A program made the translations under genes and the position numbers. Below, one piece after another: positions 1 through 5,076 of a stretch of 5,363 nt of DNA (position 1 is its first letter; each line of letters begins with the position of its first letter). Where the stretch lies: NCBI GenBank assembly GCA_003165115.1, contig PLSJ01000103.1, positions 201-5,563 of the forward strand, in the 5' to 3' direction. Source of the DNA: Syntrophaceae bacterium (GTDB lineage Bacteria > Desulfobacterota > Syntrophorhabdia > Syntrophorhabdales > WCHB1-27). The notes under the pieces were generated by a model. That model did not search any database and had not been told where the DNA came from. It saw only the letters and a program-made list of their open reading frames with translations.

Positions 1-2
1 CG

Positions 3-392
3 CTCTTCATCTCCATCACCGCATGGACGCACCGCATCAGGACGATAAAGATGGGCCTCACGGAGAACGACGTGCTGAAGGAAATGATCGCGGCCGGTCC
101 TTATCATCCCGCTTTCGGCTATCTCGTGAAATCGGAGGCCTATTGTCTCGCCCTCCTGCAAAACTGCGCCGCATCGGCCATCCGGGGCGCCATCAGCCTG
201 GCCGTGAACCCCAGGGACGTGGCCCACCTGACCGGTCATAAGGGATCCAATCTCGTGAGGCTCGAACGGTCGGGCGTATCTCCGGCATGGGAGGAGGACG
301 CGTCGCTGGAGGAGGGCCATTTCGTCATCGGGTCCGGCGGCAAAAAGGTCCGTGGGAGCCTGGCTGACGCCCTTCCCATGACTCCCTTTTGA
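3..392 (+). CDS. C-terminal part of an Elp3-like radical SAM protein (5' end outside window)
   Basis: The reading frame is open from the left edge, so the ATG at 51 is internal and this is the last ~129 residues of a larger protein. The visible part matches my knowledge of the C-terminal domain that follows the radical SAM barrel in bacterial Elp3-like/coproporphyrinogen-oxidase-like proteins. It has a strand ending IRTIKMGL, then AGPYHPAFGYLVKSEA (compare the family's AGPxHPaf..LV.SE motif), and later NPRDVAHLTGHKGSNLVRL, which resembles the conserved GxKGsN segment. The catalytic CxxxCxxC cluster motif would lie upstream and cannot be checked. The substrate is unknown. The gene ends at TGA 390-392, inside the 3' end of the opposite-strand kinase-like gene, with no terminator visible between them. 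The family assignment is by remembered motif, so moderately sure. Confidence 0.72.
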   Translation, partial: LFISITAWTHRIRTIKMGLTENDVLKEMIAAGPYHPAFGYLVKSEAYCLALLQNCAASAIRGAISLAVNPRDVAHLTGHKGSNLVRLERSGVSPAWEEDASLEEGHFVIGSGGKKVRGSLADALPMTPF

Positions 393-1779
393 GGCCGGAG
401 GCGCCCTCGTAGACGATCTCCCCACCGGCGCACCCTTCAGCTACCGCCCGGAACAACCGCTTCCGGTCGAAGGGGAGAGCATGCGCCAGCTTCAGGAAGA
501 ACCGTATCCTGTCGGCCGCCGCAATTCTTGCGGGCACCGAGTTGTTGAGCTGCACGAGCATGCGGGTCAGGTCCTCTTCGTTGGGCGCAAAAAAGGCGAT
601 ATCTTCCACGTCGAGGAGCCTGAACCCGTCATCCAGCACAAAGACGTTGCACCCTTTCATGTCTTTCTGGACGACGCCCATCTTCAAAAGCCCGCCGAGG
701 AACCGCGACAACCCGTCGATGAAGGCCCGGCGCCGATCGAGGTCCATGGCGTCGTAATGCCTATCGAGGAACCTGTCCAGCTCTTCCCCGCGTGCCCCGA
801 GGTCCTCCATGGCAACATACCCGCCTCCGAGCAGGGGCGGCATCTCGACAAAGAAAGGACGCGGCGCGATATCGAGGGTCACGTATTCGAGGGCCGCCCA
901 GGTCTCCCAGGCCCTCATCAACCTGCGCCTGCCCGTGTAAACCTTTCTTATGTGGTCGCTCCACCGCTCGACACGCACCTTTCTGTCTTTCTTGATCAGT
1001 TCCTCGAACCGGCCGCAGGCCCCGCTCTCCCTGCCCCGCACGTACACCCTGCGCCCCTTTGCCGCCAATTTCGACGTGTCCGAAAAAGCCCTTTTCTTCT
1101 TGCTCTCGATCCACTTCTTCCACTGCGCCCGCAAATGCGCTTCAACGGTTTGCCTCAAGTCGGACCGGCCGTAGCCCTCGAAGAACCGGCGCCTCAAATC
1201 TTCCGTCATTTCGTTGTAGATCATCGTGAGGGCCTGGGTCAGGTTTGCCGTCTCGTCTTTCAGATCGAGGCCGCTCCCCTTTACCCGCGCCTTATGGAGG
1301 TCGATGAGATAGAGCGTCTTGGCCCTGACGAGGATGTTGTCGAGATGCAGGTCGTTGTGCCTGATGCCGCACGCCGCAAGCTGCTTCAAAAACAGCACAA
1401 GGGCGTCGACCAGCGGTTCCTGCGGCAAAGTCCCGTCGAAAGCCGCTTTGAAAGTCTCTCCCTCGATCATCTCCTGGATGACGAAAGAGCCTGCGCGCCC
1501 TATCCCATAGCCCATCGGGAGGGGGGTGGCGACACAAGCCGACAAGATCCGCTTCCCCAGCGCGTATTCCTTCTTGCCCCTGGGCATGAGCCGATTCCTT
1601 ATGCAGCCGCTTGCGCCCTGCTCCAGAAAGAATTTCACGAATACTTTTCGGGCGCCGCAGTCCCTGATGGCGTAGCTCCTGCGCGTCTCTTCGTCCTCGA
1701 CGATGCCCTCCACCATCGCTTCGAGCCCGTCGTGGTCGTCGAGGAACCAGGAGATGCCGTTCTTCCGCACCTTTTTCAT
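325..1779 (-). CDS. Tandem WaaP/Kdo-kinase-like protein (two kinase-fold domains)
   Basis: A 484-aa soluble protein with no signal peptide or membrane segment. Domain 1 (about residues 35-215) has the marks of the lipopolysaccharide-kinase (WaaP/KdkA) branch of the protein-kinase fold: a candidate ATP lysine K49 in VFVKFF, E71 in KKEY, a hinge at IQEMIEG (101-107), catalytic loop HNDLHLDNIL (141-150; D143, N148) and LIDLHKA with metal-binding D160 in place of DFG. Domain 2 (about 245-445) repeats the plan: AWETWAAL (290-297), VAMEDL (322-327), loop QKDMKGCNVFV (371-381; D373 and N378 kept, His replaced by Gln) and LLDVED with D390. Its ATP lysine is unclear; K279 is the nearest candidate. Family members phosphorylate sugars of the lipopolysaccharide inner core; that role is inferred here. 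The start is ATG 1779, with only a weak, too-close AGGG ahead, so M22 is an alternative. The last ~23 residues look like an unconserved tail overlapping the convergent gene. A TTTAAT at 1814-1809 could be its -10, but no matching -35 is visible. Confidence 0.72.
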   Translation of the reverse strand: MKKVRKNGISWFLDDHDGLEAMVEGIVEDEETRRSYAIRDCGARKVFVKFFLEQGASGCIRNRLMPRGKKEYALGKRILSACVATPLPMGYGIGRAGSFVIQEMIEGETFKAAFDGTLPQEPLVDALVLFLKQLAACGIRHNDLHLDNILVRAKTLYLIDLHKARVKGSGLDLKDETANLTQALTMIYNEMTEDLRRRFFEGYGRSDLRQTVEAHLRAQWKKWIESKKKRAFSDTSKLAAKGRRVYVRGRESGACGRFEELIKKDRKVRVERWSDHIRKVYTGRRRLMRAWETWAALEYVTLDIAPRPFFVEMPPLLGGGYVAMEDLGARGEELDRFLDRHYDAMDLDRRRAFIDGLSRFLGGLLKMGVVQKDMKGCNVFVLDDGFRLLDVEDIAFFAPNEEDLTRMLVQLNNSVPARIAAADRIRFFLKLAHALPFDRKRLFRAVAEGCAGGEIVYEGASGLKRESWEGRQPGSHGPFCRRTR

Positions 1780-1889
1780 GGCCCTAGGTTACTCTATTTG
1801 CCGCGCAAATTAAAGTGCCGGCGCAGTAGTAGTAGGCTTGTTGCCGGCAAAGAGACAACCGCCTCACGCATAAGCACAACACAAAACAA
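1780..1889. other. Gap between terminator and kinase-like gene, with GCCGGC repeats
   Basis: This stretch holds no credible gene. It contains the palindrome TTGCCGGCAA (1841-1850) and a second TGCCGGC copy (1816-1822); because GCCGGC is self-complementary, the two copies could also pair across ~19 bases. It should contain the promoter of the minus-strand kinase-like gene, but I can find only a -10-like TTTAAT at 1814-1809. Confidence 0.4.
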
Positions 1890-1920
1890 GAACGGGGGGG
1901 AGCGATGCTCCCCCCCGTTC
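1890..1920 (-). terminator. Rho-independent terminator of the sorting-signal protein gene
   Basis: A perfect 14-bp inverted repeat, GAACGGGGGGGAGC, with a three-base loop, its right arm being the exact complement. On the minus strand the hairpin is followed by TTGTTTTGTGTTG (1889-1877), a U-rich tail; on the plus strand no T-run follows. It begins about 45 bp after the stop of the minus-strand 140-aa gene, so it most likely ends that transcript and insulates the kinase-like gene beyond it. Confidence 0.88.
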
Positions 1921-1965
1921 CGTATGGCATTCGTTATGCGGTAACGACGTGTCGTGCCGGAAGCG

Positions 1966-2388
1966 CTACTTCCTCCGTGTGACCAACCAGCGCCTCCCCA
2001 CCAGCCCGACGAGACCAGGGGCCAGCAGGAGCAGGGTCGGAGGCAGGGGAACCGAGCTTGGAGCGAGTGCCTGCGTGGCGACGAGGAAGACGTCCGTGAC
2101 CGTATACTGTTCGGTGAAGTAGGATGCCCCGCTTCCGGTGATCGAGGCGAACACGCCGCTCAACCCCCCTGCCGCGTGAAAAATATCGAACGATTCGCCC
2201 ACGTTCAGGACAGTGTTGGCAAAGAGGTTGATCTGCAGTGTGCTGCCGTCCAGCGCGCCGGTGCCGCTCACCTGGAGCTGGCTGAAGCCCGTGCCGGAAC
2301 GAGGCGCCGAGCACAACGCCAGCACACAAAGAAGAACGAGCGCAGAGACCTTGAATATTTCACGCCACCTTGCCGATTTGTCTCTCAT
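1966..2388 (-). CDS. Exported protein with PEP-CTERM/VPLPA-type C-terminal sorting signal
   Basis: A 140-aa protein. Residues 1-~31 form a signal peptide (basic start MRDKSARWR, hydrophobic core VSALVLLCVLALC). The middle (about 35-105) is small, Gly/Ser/Thr-rich and beta-prone (GSTLQINLFANTVLNVGESFDIF), like the short filler domains common in PEP-CTERM proteins. The C-terminus is the tripartite sorting signal: VPLPPT (113-118), hydrophobic LLLLAPGLVGLVG (119-131), then RR...RRK. In this system an exosortase recognises the motif, and the proteins usually accompany exopolysaccharide or biofilm matrix; that role is family knowledge, and no exosortase is in view. I chose ATG 2388, not an upstream ATG at 2427, because a strong AGAGGAGG site sits 4 bases before it and the signal peptide then starts properly. 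A sigma70 promoter and a c-di-GMP-type riboswitch precede it, and a strong terminator follows. The exact molecular function is unknown. Confidence 0.85.
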   Translation of the reverse strand: MRDKSARWREIFKVSALVLLCVLALCSAPRSGTGFSQLQVSGTGALDGSTLQINLFANTVLNVGESFDIFHAAGGLSGVFASITGSGASYFTEQYTVTDVFLVATQALAPSSVPLPPTLLLLAPGLVGLVGRRWLVTRRK

Positions 2389-2390
2389 GG

Positions 2391-2449
2391 TGCCTCCTCT
2401 CGACACAAAAACAGAAATATGGAGCAATTGGCAACCCGGCTGTCTTGCT
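2391..2449 (-). promoter_or_regulatory. Possible riboswitch expression platform
   Basis: Between the aptamer and the start codon, UUGCUCC (2427-2421) can form two exclusive pairings. With upstream AGCAA (2449-2445), UUGCU forms a 5-bp stem. With the ribosome site, UGCUCC pairs with GGAG(G)CA (2397-2391, one bulged G), which would hide it. The AGCAA/UUGCU stem is also followed by a U-rich run (UAUUUCUGUUUUUGUG), so a weak transcription terminator is an alternative reading. This is inferred from base pairing alone. Confidence 0.4.
2393..2400 (-). promoter_or_regulatory. Ribosome binding site of the sorting-signal protein gene
   Basis: AGAGGAGG followed by CACC and then ATG on the minus strand. 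It decides the start at 2388 over the in-frame ATG at 2427, which would place the site inside the coding sequence. The segment GGAGGCA can pair with UGCUCC (2426-2421) further up the leader, so access to it may be regulated. Confidence 0.85.
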
Positions 2450-2450
2450 G

Positions 2451-2530
2451 ATGAATGAACGCGGCACCCGACTGAGAGCCGCTGGTTTTCCGTCCCACCC
2501 TCGCGGGCGGTTTGGCTTTTTCAAATTGTT
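2451..2530 (-). promoter_or_regulatory. Cyclic di-GMP-I (GEMM) riboswitch, variant
   Basis: Read on the minus strand, the leader matches the remembered GEMM-I core position by position. GCCAAACC (2516-2509) is followed by a 6-bp stem CCGCCC/GGGTGG (2510-2505 with 2500-2495) capped by a GNRA tetraloop GCGA (2504-2501), then GGACGGAAA (2495-2487). Stem and loop lengths equal those of the Vibrio Vc2 aptamer. In Vc2 numbering, G20 (2516), C44 (2492) and A47 (2489) are kept, and the G21-C46 pair is replaced by C21-G46, a compensatory change. A second stem GCGGC/GCCGC (2482-2478 with 2465-2461) matches helix P3 but is short and lacks the usual tetraloop receptor. P1 is weak (TGAA 2523-2520 with TTCA 2459-2456). 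The RNA starts almost at the predicted transcription start and lies in the leader of the sorting-signal protein gene. G20 favours c-di-GMP over cGAMP. The core identification is strong; the 3' part is divergent. Confidence 0.8.
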
Positions 2531-2537
2531 TTCCTAT

Positions 2538-2565
2538 GTTATACCTCGCATCACAAAGATATCAA
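2538..2565 (-). promoter_or_regulatory. Sigma70-like promoter driving the riboswitch and sorting-signal gene
   Basis: On the minus strand: TTGATA (2565-2560, 5/6 match), a 16-bp spacer and TATAAC (2543-2538, 5/6 match). An AT-rich block (AATTATTTTTCAAAA, 2593-2579) lies upstream, like an UP element. Transcription would begin near 2531, just before the riboswitch core, leaving a leader of about 143 bases. Confidence 0.68.
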
Positions 2566-2661
2566 GGAAAACAGACGGGGTTTTGAAAAATAATTCGCTT
2601 TCGCTTTCCCACGCCATTCCGCACCCGCCTCAGGGGGCCCACCCCCGCTTTATCACGGCGC
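2566..2661. other. Middle of the divergent gap, no gene seen
   Basis: No coding region or RNA is recognised here. It holds an AT-rich block at 2579-2594, a pyrimidine-rich TTCGCTTTCGCTTTCCC (2594-2610) and a G/C hairpin-like GGGGGCCCACCCCC (2633-2646) that is not followed by a T-run on either strand, so it is not a convincing terminator. Confidence 0.5.
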
Positions 2662-2691
2662 TTGCAATCGGGCCGCGATCCATCATATAAT
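2662..2691 (+). promoter_or_regulatory. Sigma70-like promoter of the phoU-pst operon
   Basis: TTGCAA (2662-2667, 4/6 match), an 18-bp spacer and a perfect TATAAT (2686-2691). The predicted start near 2698 falls in the palindrome GGGCGCGCCC (2694-2703), directly ahead of the phoU ribosome site, giving a leader of about 20 bases. No clear PhoB box was found. Confidence 0.65.
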
Positions 2692-2703
2692 TGGGGCGCG
2701 CCC

Positions 2704-2711
2704 AAGGAGGG
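2704..2711 (+). promoter_or_regulatory. Ribosome binding site of phoU
   Basis: AAGGAGGG with 5 bases before ATG 2717: a near-ideal site that fixes the phoU start. It is the clearest such site in the operon, since pstS and pstC have none at normal spacing. Confidence 0.85.
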
Positions 2712-2716
2712 CCTGC

Positions 2717-3400
2717 ATGATCGAAGGACACATTTACAAGCTCTTCGACGAGGAACTGAGGGAACTGAAGGAAAAGATCCTTTTCGAGGGGTCCCTCGTC
2801 GAGAAGGCCGTCCGCAACGCGATCAAGGCTTTGCAGACCAGGGACTCCGAGCTTGCGAGGCGCGTCATCGAGGACGACGACCTGATCAATAAGAAAGAGG
2901 TCGAGATAGAGGAGTTCTGCATCAAGCTCCTTGCCCTGAGACAGCCCGCGGCAAAAGACCTCCGCTTTATCACCACCGCGGTGAAGATCAATTACGACCT
3001 GGAGCGCATGGGAGATATGGCGGTCAACGTCTGTGAAAGGGTGCTCGACCTCAACCTGGAGCCGCAGCTCAAGCCCTACATCGACCTGCCCGAGGTGGCT
3101 GAGATTGCCCAGACGATGGTCAAGGAATCCCTCGAGGCTTTCGTGAGGGAGGACGTGCAGCTTGCGTGGAAGGTGACGAACGAGGACGAAAAGGTGGACC
3201 ACCGCACGGAGCAGATATTCCGGGAGCTGCTGACGTATATGTCGGAAGACCTGAAGACCATATCCCGCGCCACAAGGCTGCTCTTTATCGCCAAATACCT
3301 TGAAAGGCTGGCCGACCACGCGGTCAGCATCGCCGAACTGGTCATATTCCTCGTGGAAGGCAAGATAATCCGGCACCGTAAGTATTCTGAAAAAATATAG
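2717..3400 (+). CDS. phoU: Phosphate transport system regulatory protein PhoU
   Basis: At 227 aa this is the normal PhoU length. It is an all-helical cytoplasmic protein made of two homologous three-helix repeats, each carrying a metal-binding signature: NYDLERMGDMAVNVCE (92-107) in the first and AKYLERLADHAVSIAE (192-207) in the second. The conserved LRQPAAKDLRFI (74-85) is also typical. PhoU couples the Pst transporter to the PhoR/PhoB two-component system and restrains phosphate uptake and Pho-regulon expression when phosphate is plentiful; this is family knowledge. It is the first gene of the operon, directly behind a promoter and a strong AAGGAGG site. The more familiar order puts phoU last, after pstB. 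Its stop is one base from the pstS start, so the two are probably translationally coupled. Confidence 0.96.
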   Translation: MIEGHIYKLFDEELRELKEKILFEGSLVEKAVRNAIKALQTRDSELARRVIEDDDLINKKEVEIEEFCIKLLALRQPAAKDLRFITTAVKINYDLERMGDMAVNVCERVLDLNLEPQLKPYIDLPEVAEIAQTMVKESLEAFVREDVQLAWKVTNEDEKVDHRTEQIFRELLTYMSEDLKTISRATRLLFIAKYLERLADHAVSIAELVIFLVEGKIIRHRKYSEKI

Positions 3401-3401
3401 T

Positions 3402-4220
3402 ATGAGAATTGCGATTACCGGCCTGCTGCTCCTCCCACTCACGCCGTTTCTGCTCGGCTGCGGCAACCATACGGGGAATGTCTCGAAAGGCCGTAAATCC
3501 ACGGTAACCATCGCGGGGTCCACATCGGTCATGCCCTTCACCGAAAAGCTCGCGGAACATTTCAAGATAGAGAAGCCCGGGATCAACGTCGATGTTCAGG
3601 GCGGAGGTTCTTCGGCCGGCATTCGGGCATGTATAAACAGGACCGTCGACATAGGCATGTCGTCGAGGGAGCTGAAAGGCGACGAGAAAGTCCTCAAAGA
3701 GATCATCATATGCCATGACGGCATAGCCGTCGTCGTCCATCCCCGAAATCCGCTGAGCGGCATAACGCTGGAACAGATACGGGCCATCTATGGCGGCAAG
3801 ATCAGGAACTGGAAGCAGCTCGGCTGGATAGACAGGAATATAGACGCCGTGACCAGGGAAGAGGGTTCGGGGACAAGAGGCGCCTTCGAGGAGCTTGTCA
3901 TGGGCAAGACGGACATCCATGACAGCACCATGGTGCAGGATTCGAACGGGTCCGTAAAGGAAGTCGTCGCCACCGACCCTTACGCCATAGGCTTCATCTC
4001 CCTGGGCGTCGTCGATGCAAAGGTGAAGGCGCTGCCGGTGGAGGGCGTGGGGCCGAAGGTGGAGAACATAAAGACGGGAAGGTACCGCATAGTGAGGCCC
4101 TTTCTCTATCTTACGATGGGAGAGCCGGCAGACGCGGCGCGCCTCTTCATCGCGTACGCGCTCTCGAAGGACGGGCAGCTGGTGTTGAAAAAAGAGGGTC
4201 TCGTTCCCATCGATGAATAG
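3402..4220 (+). CDS. pstS: Phosphate ABC transporter substrate-binding lipoprotein PstS
   Basis: A 272-aa precursor with a lipoprotein signal peptide: a short hydrophobic run and lipobox LLGC, with C20 the predicted lipidated residue, so the mature protein is membrane-anchored and faces the periplasm. Phosphate-binding landmarks are AGSTSVMPF (38-46), QGGGSSAGI (66-74), DIGMSSRE (83-90) and REEGSGTRGAFEE (152-164); the main-chain and Ser/Thr/Arg contacts of the family fall in these loops. It delivers phosphate to PstC/PstA. The start at 3402 follows the phoU stop after one base (TAGTATG), and no Shine-Dalgarno sequence is visible before it, so translation probably depends on ribosomes finishing phoU. 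Its 3' end overlaps pstC by 8 bases. Confidence 0.96.
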   Translation: MRIAITGLLLLPLTPFLLGCGNHTGNVSKGRKSTVTIAGSTSVMPFTEKLAEHFKIEKPGINVDVQGGGSSAGIRACINRTVDIGMSSRELKGDEKVLKEIIICHDGIAVVVHPRNPLSGITLEQIRAIYGGKIRNWKQLGWIDRNIDAVTREEGSGTRGAFEELVMGKTDIHDSTMVQDSNGSVKEVVATDPYAIGFISLGVVDAKVKALPVEGVGPKVENIKTGRYRIVRPFLYLTMGEPADAARLFIAYALSKDGQLVLKKEGLVPIDE

Positions 4221-5076
4221 AAGAATAGCCAATAAAGAGAACTTGATAAGACTTGTGCTCCTGTTGTTCGCCCTCTCGTCCCTTCTCTTTCTCTTCATCA
4301 TCTTTATCTTTATCCTGAGCGAAGGGGTGCCCCTTTTTCTGAAGGCGGGCGTGAGGAACATCACGATGGGCTCCAGATGGGCGCCCACGAAAGGCTTCTT
4401 CGGCATATTTCCCATGATCGTCTCCTCTTTTATGGTCACCTTCGGCGCCCTCGTCCTGGGCGCCCCCCTGGCCCTCGCGTGCTCCACGTACCTCTCGGAA
4501 TACGCGGGGAAAAAGACGGGGATGATCCTGAAGCCGTCCCTCGAGCTCCTCGCCGGGATCCCGTCCGTGGTTTACGGGTTCCTGGGCGTGGTCTACCTCG
4601 TGCCTCTCATTCGCGAGTATCTGGGGGGCTCGGGTTTCTCGATCCTTTCCACCTCGCTCGTCCTCGGCGTCATGATCCTGCCCACGATCACGAGCATCTC
4701 CTTCGACGCCCTCATGAGCGTGCCGGCCGCCTTTCGCGAGGGGTCCCTGGCCATGGGCGCGACCAAATGGCAAACGGTCTATAAGGTCGTCCTGCCGGCG
4801 GCGCGGTCGGGCATCCTCGCAAGCTTCATCTTGGGCATGGGGAGGGCCATCGGAGAAACCATGGCCGTCATCATGGTGGCGGGTAACGCGCTCAAGATCC
4901 CGACGAGCCTCCTCGACCCCCTGAGGACCCTGACGAGCAATATCGCCCTGGAGCTGGCTTACGCGACGGGAGACCACCGGCAGGCCCTCTTTTCCACGGG
5001 CGTCGTGCTCCTCGTCATCATCATGAGCCTCAACCTCATCGCCAACTTCTGGGTGAAGCGGAGGGTCGGCAGATGA
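4213..5076 (+). CDS. pstC: Phosphate ABC transporter permease PstC
   Basis: A 287-aa inner-membrane permease with about six hydrophobic segments (near 13-36, 68-92, 113-135, 146-165, 200-224, 258-281). The cytoplasmic loop carries the EAA motif that docks to the ATPase PstB: EGSLAMGATKWQTVYKVVLP (176-195). Also typical of PstC are SEGVPLF (36-42), ELLAGIPSVVYGF (111-123) and MGRAIGETMAV (209-219). With PstA it forms the channel for phosphate. It starts inside the end of pstS (ATGAATAG, 8-base overlap), with no well-spaced ribosome site, the nearest GAGGG being about 14 bases away, and overlaps pstA by 4 bases. Both overlaps indicate translational coupling in one transcript. Confidence 0.97.
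   Translation: MNRRIANKENLIRLVLLLFALSSLLFLFIIFIFILSEGVPLFLKAGVRNITMGSRWAPTKGFFGIFPMIVSSFMVTFGALVLGAPLALACSTYLSEYAGKKTGMILKPSLELLAGIPSVVYGFLGVVYLVPLIREYLGGSGFSILSTSLVLGVMILPTITSISFDALMSVPAAFREGSLAMGATKWQTVYKVVLPAARSGILASFILGMGRAIGETMAVIMVAGNALKIPTSLLDPLRTLTSNIALELAYATGDHRQALFSTGVVLLVIIMSLNLIANFWVKRRVGR

Noticed and set aside
481..1944. Long plus-strand open frame (487 codons) opposite the kinase-like gene
   Set aside because: It is antisense to a gene with recognisable kinase motifs, its translation is rich in Pro/His/Glu/Arg without domain motifs, and it runs through the terminator hairpin.
2389..2427. Upstream ATG (2427) as the start of the sorting-signal protein
   Set aside because: It would swallow the strong AGAGGAGG site, has no site of its own, and adds 13 residues before a proper signal peptide.
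2424..2437. Sigma54-like -24/-12 (GG-N10-GC, with TTGCT) on the minus strand
   Set aside because: PEP-CTERM genes can be sigma54-controlled, but only GG matches the -24 consensus; the sigma70-like promoter with a riboswitch explains the region better.
2633..2646. GGGGGCCCACCCCC as a terminator
   Set aside because: No T-run follows on either strand and no transcript would plausibly end there.
2648..2668. Possible PhoB box (CTTTATCA ... CTTGCAAT) ahead of phoU
   Set aside because: The two half-sites are poor matches to CTGTCAT and their spacing is off.
2630..3586. Long minus-strand open frame (318 codons) opposite phoU and pstS
   Set aside because: It is antisense to two confidently identified genes, crosses the phoU promoter, and shows only mirrored codon composition.
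3342..4487. Long minus-strand open frame (381 codons) opposite pstS and pstC
   Set aside because: It is antisense to confidently identified genes, with low-complexity Arg/Asp/His-rich translation typical of shadow frames.
4147..4977. Minus-strand open frame (276 codons) opposite pstC
   Set aside because: Its extreme Arg/Glu/Asp/His composition is the mirror of membrane-protein codons; no motif was recognised.
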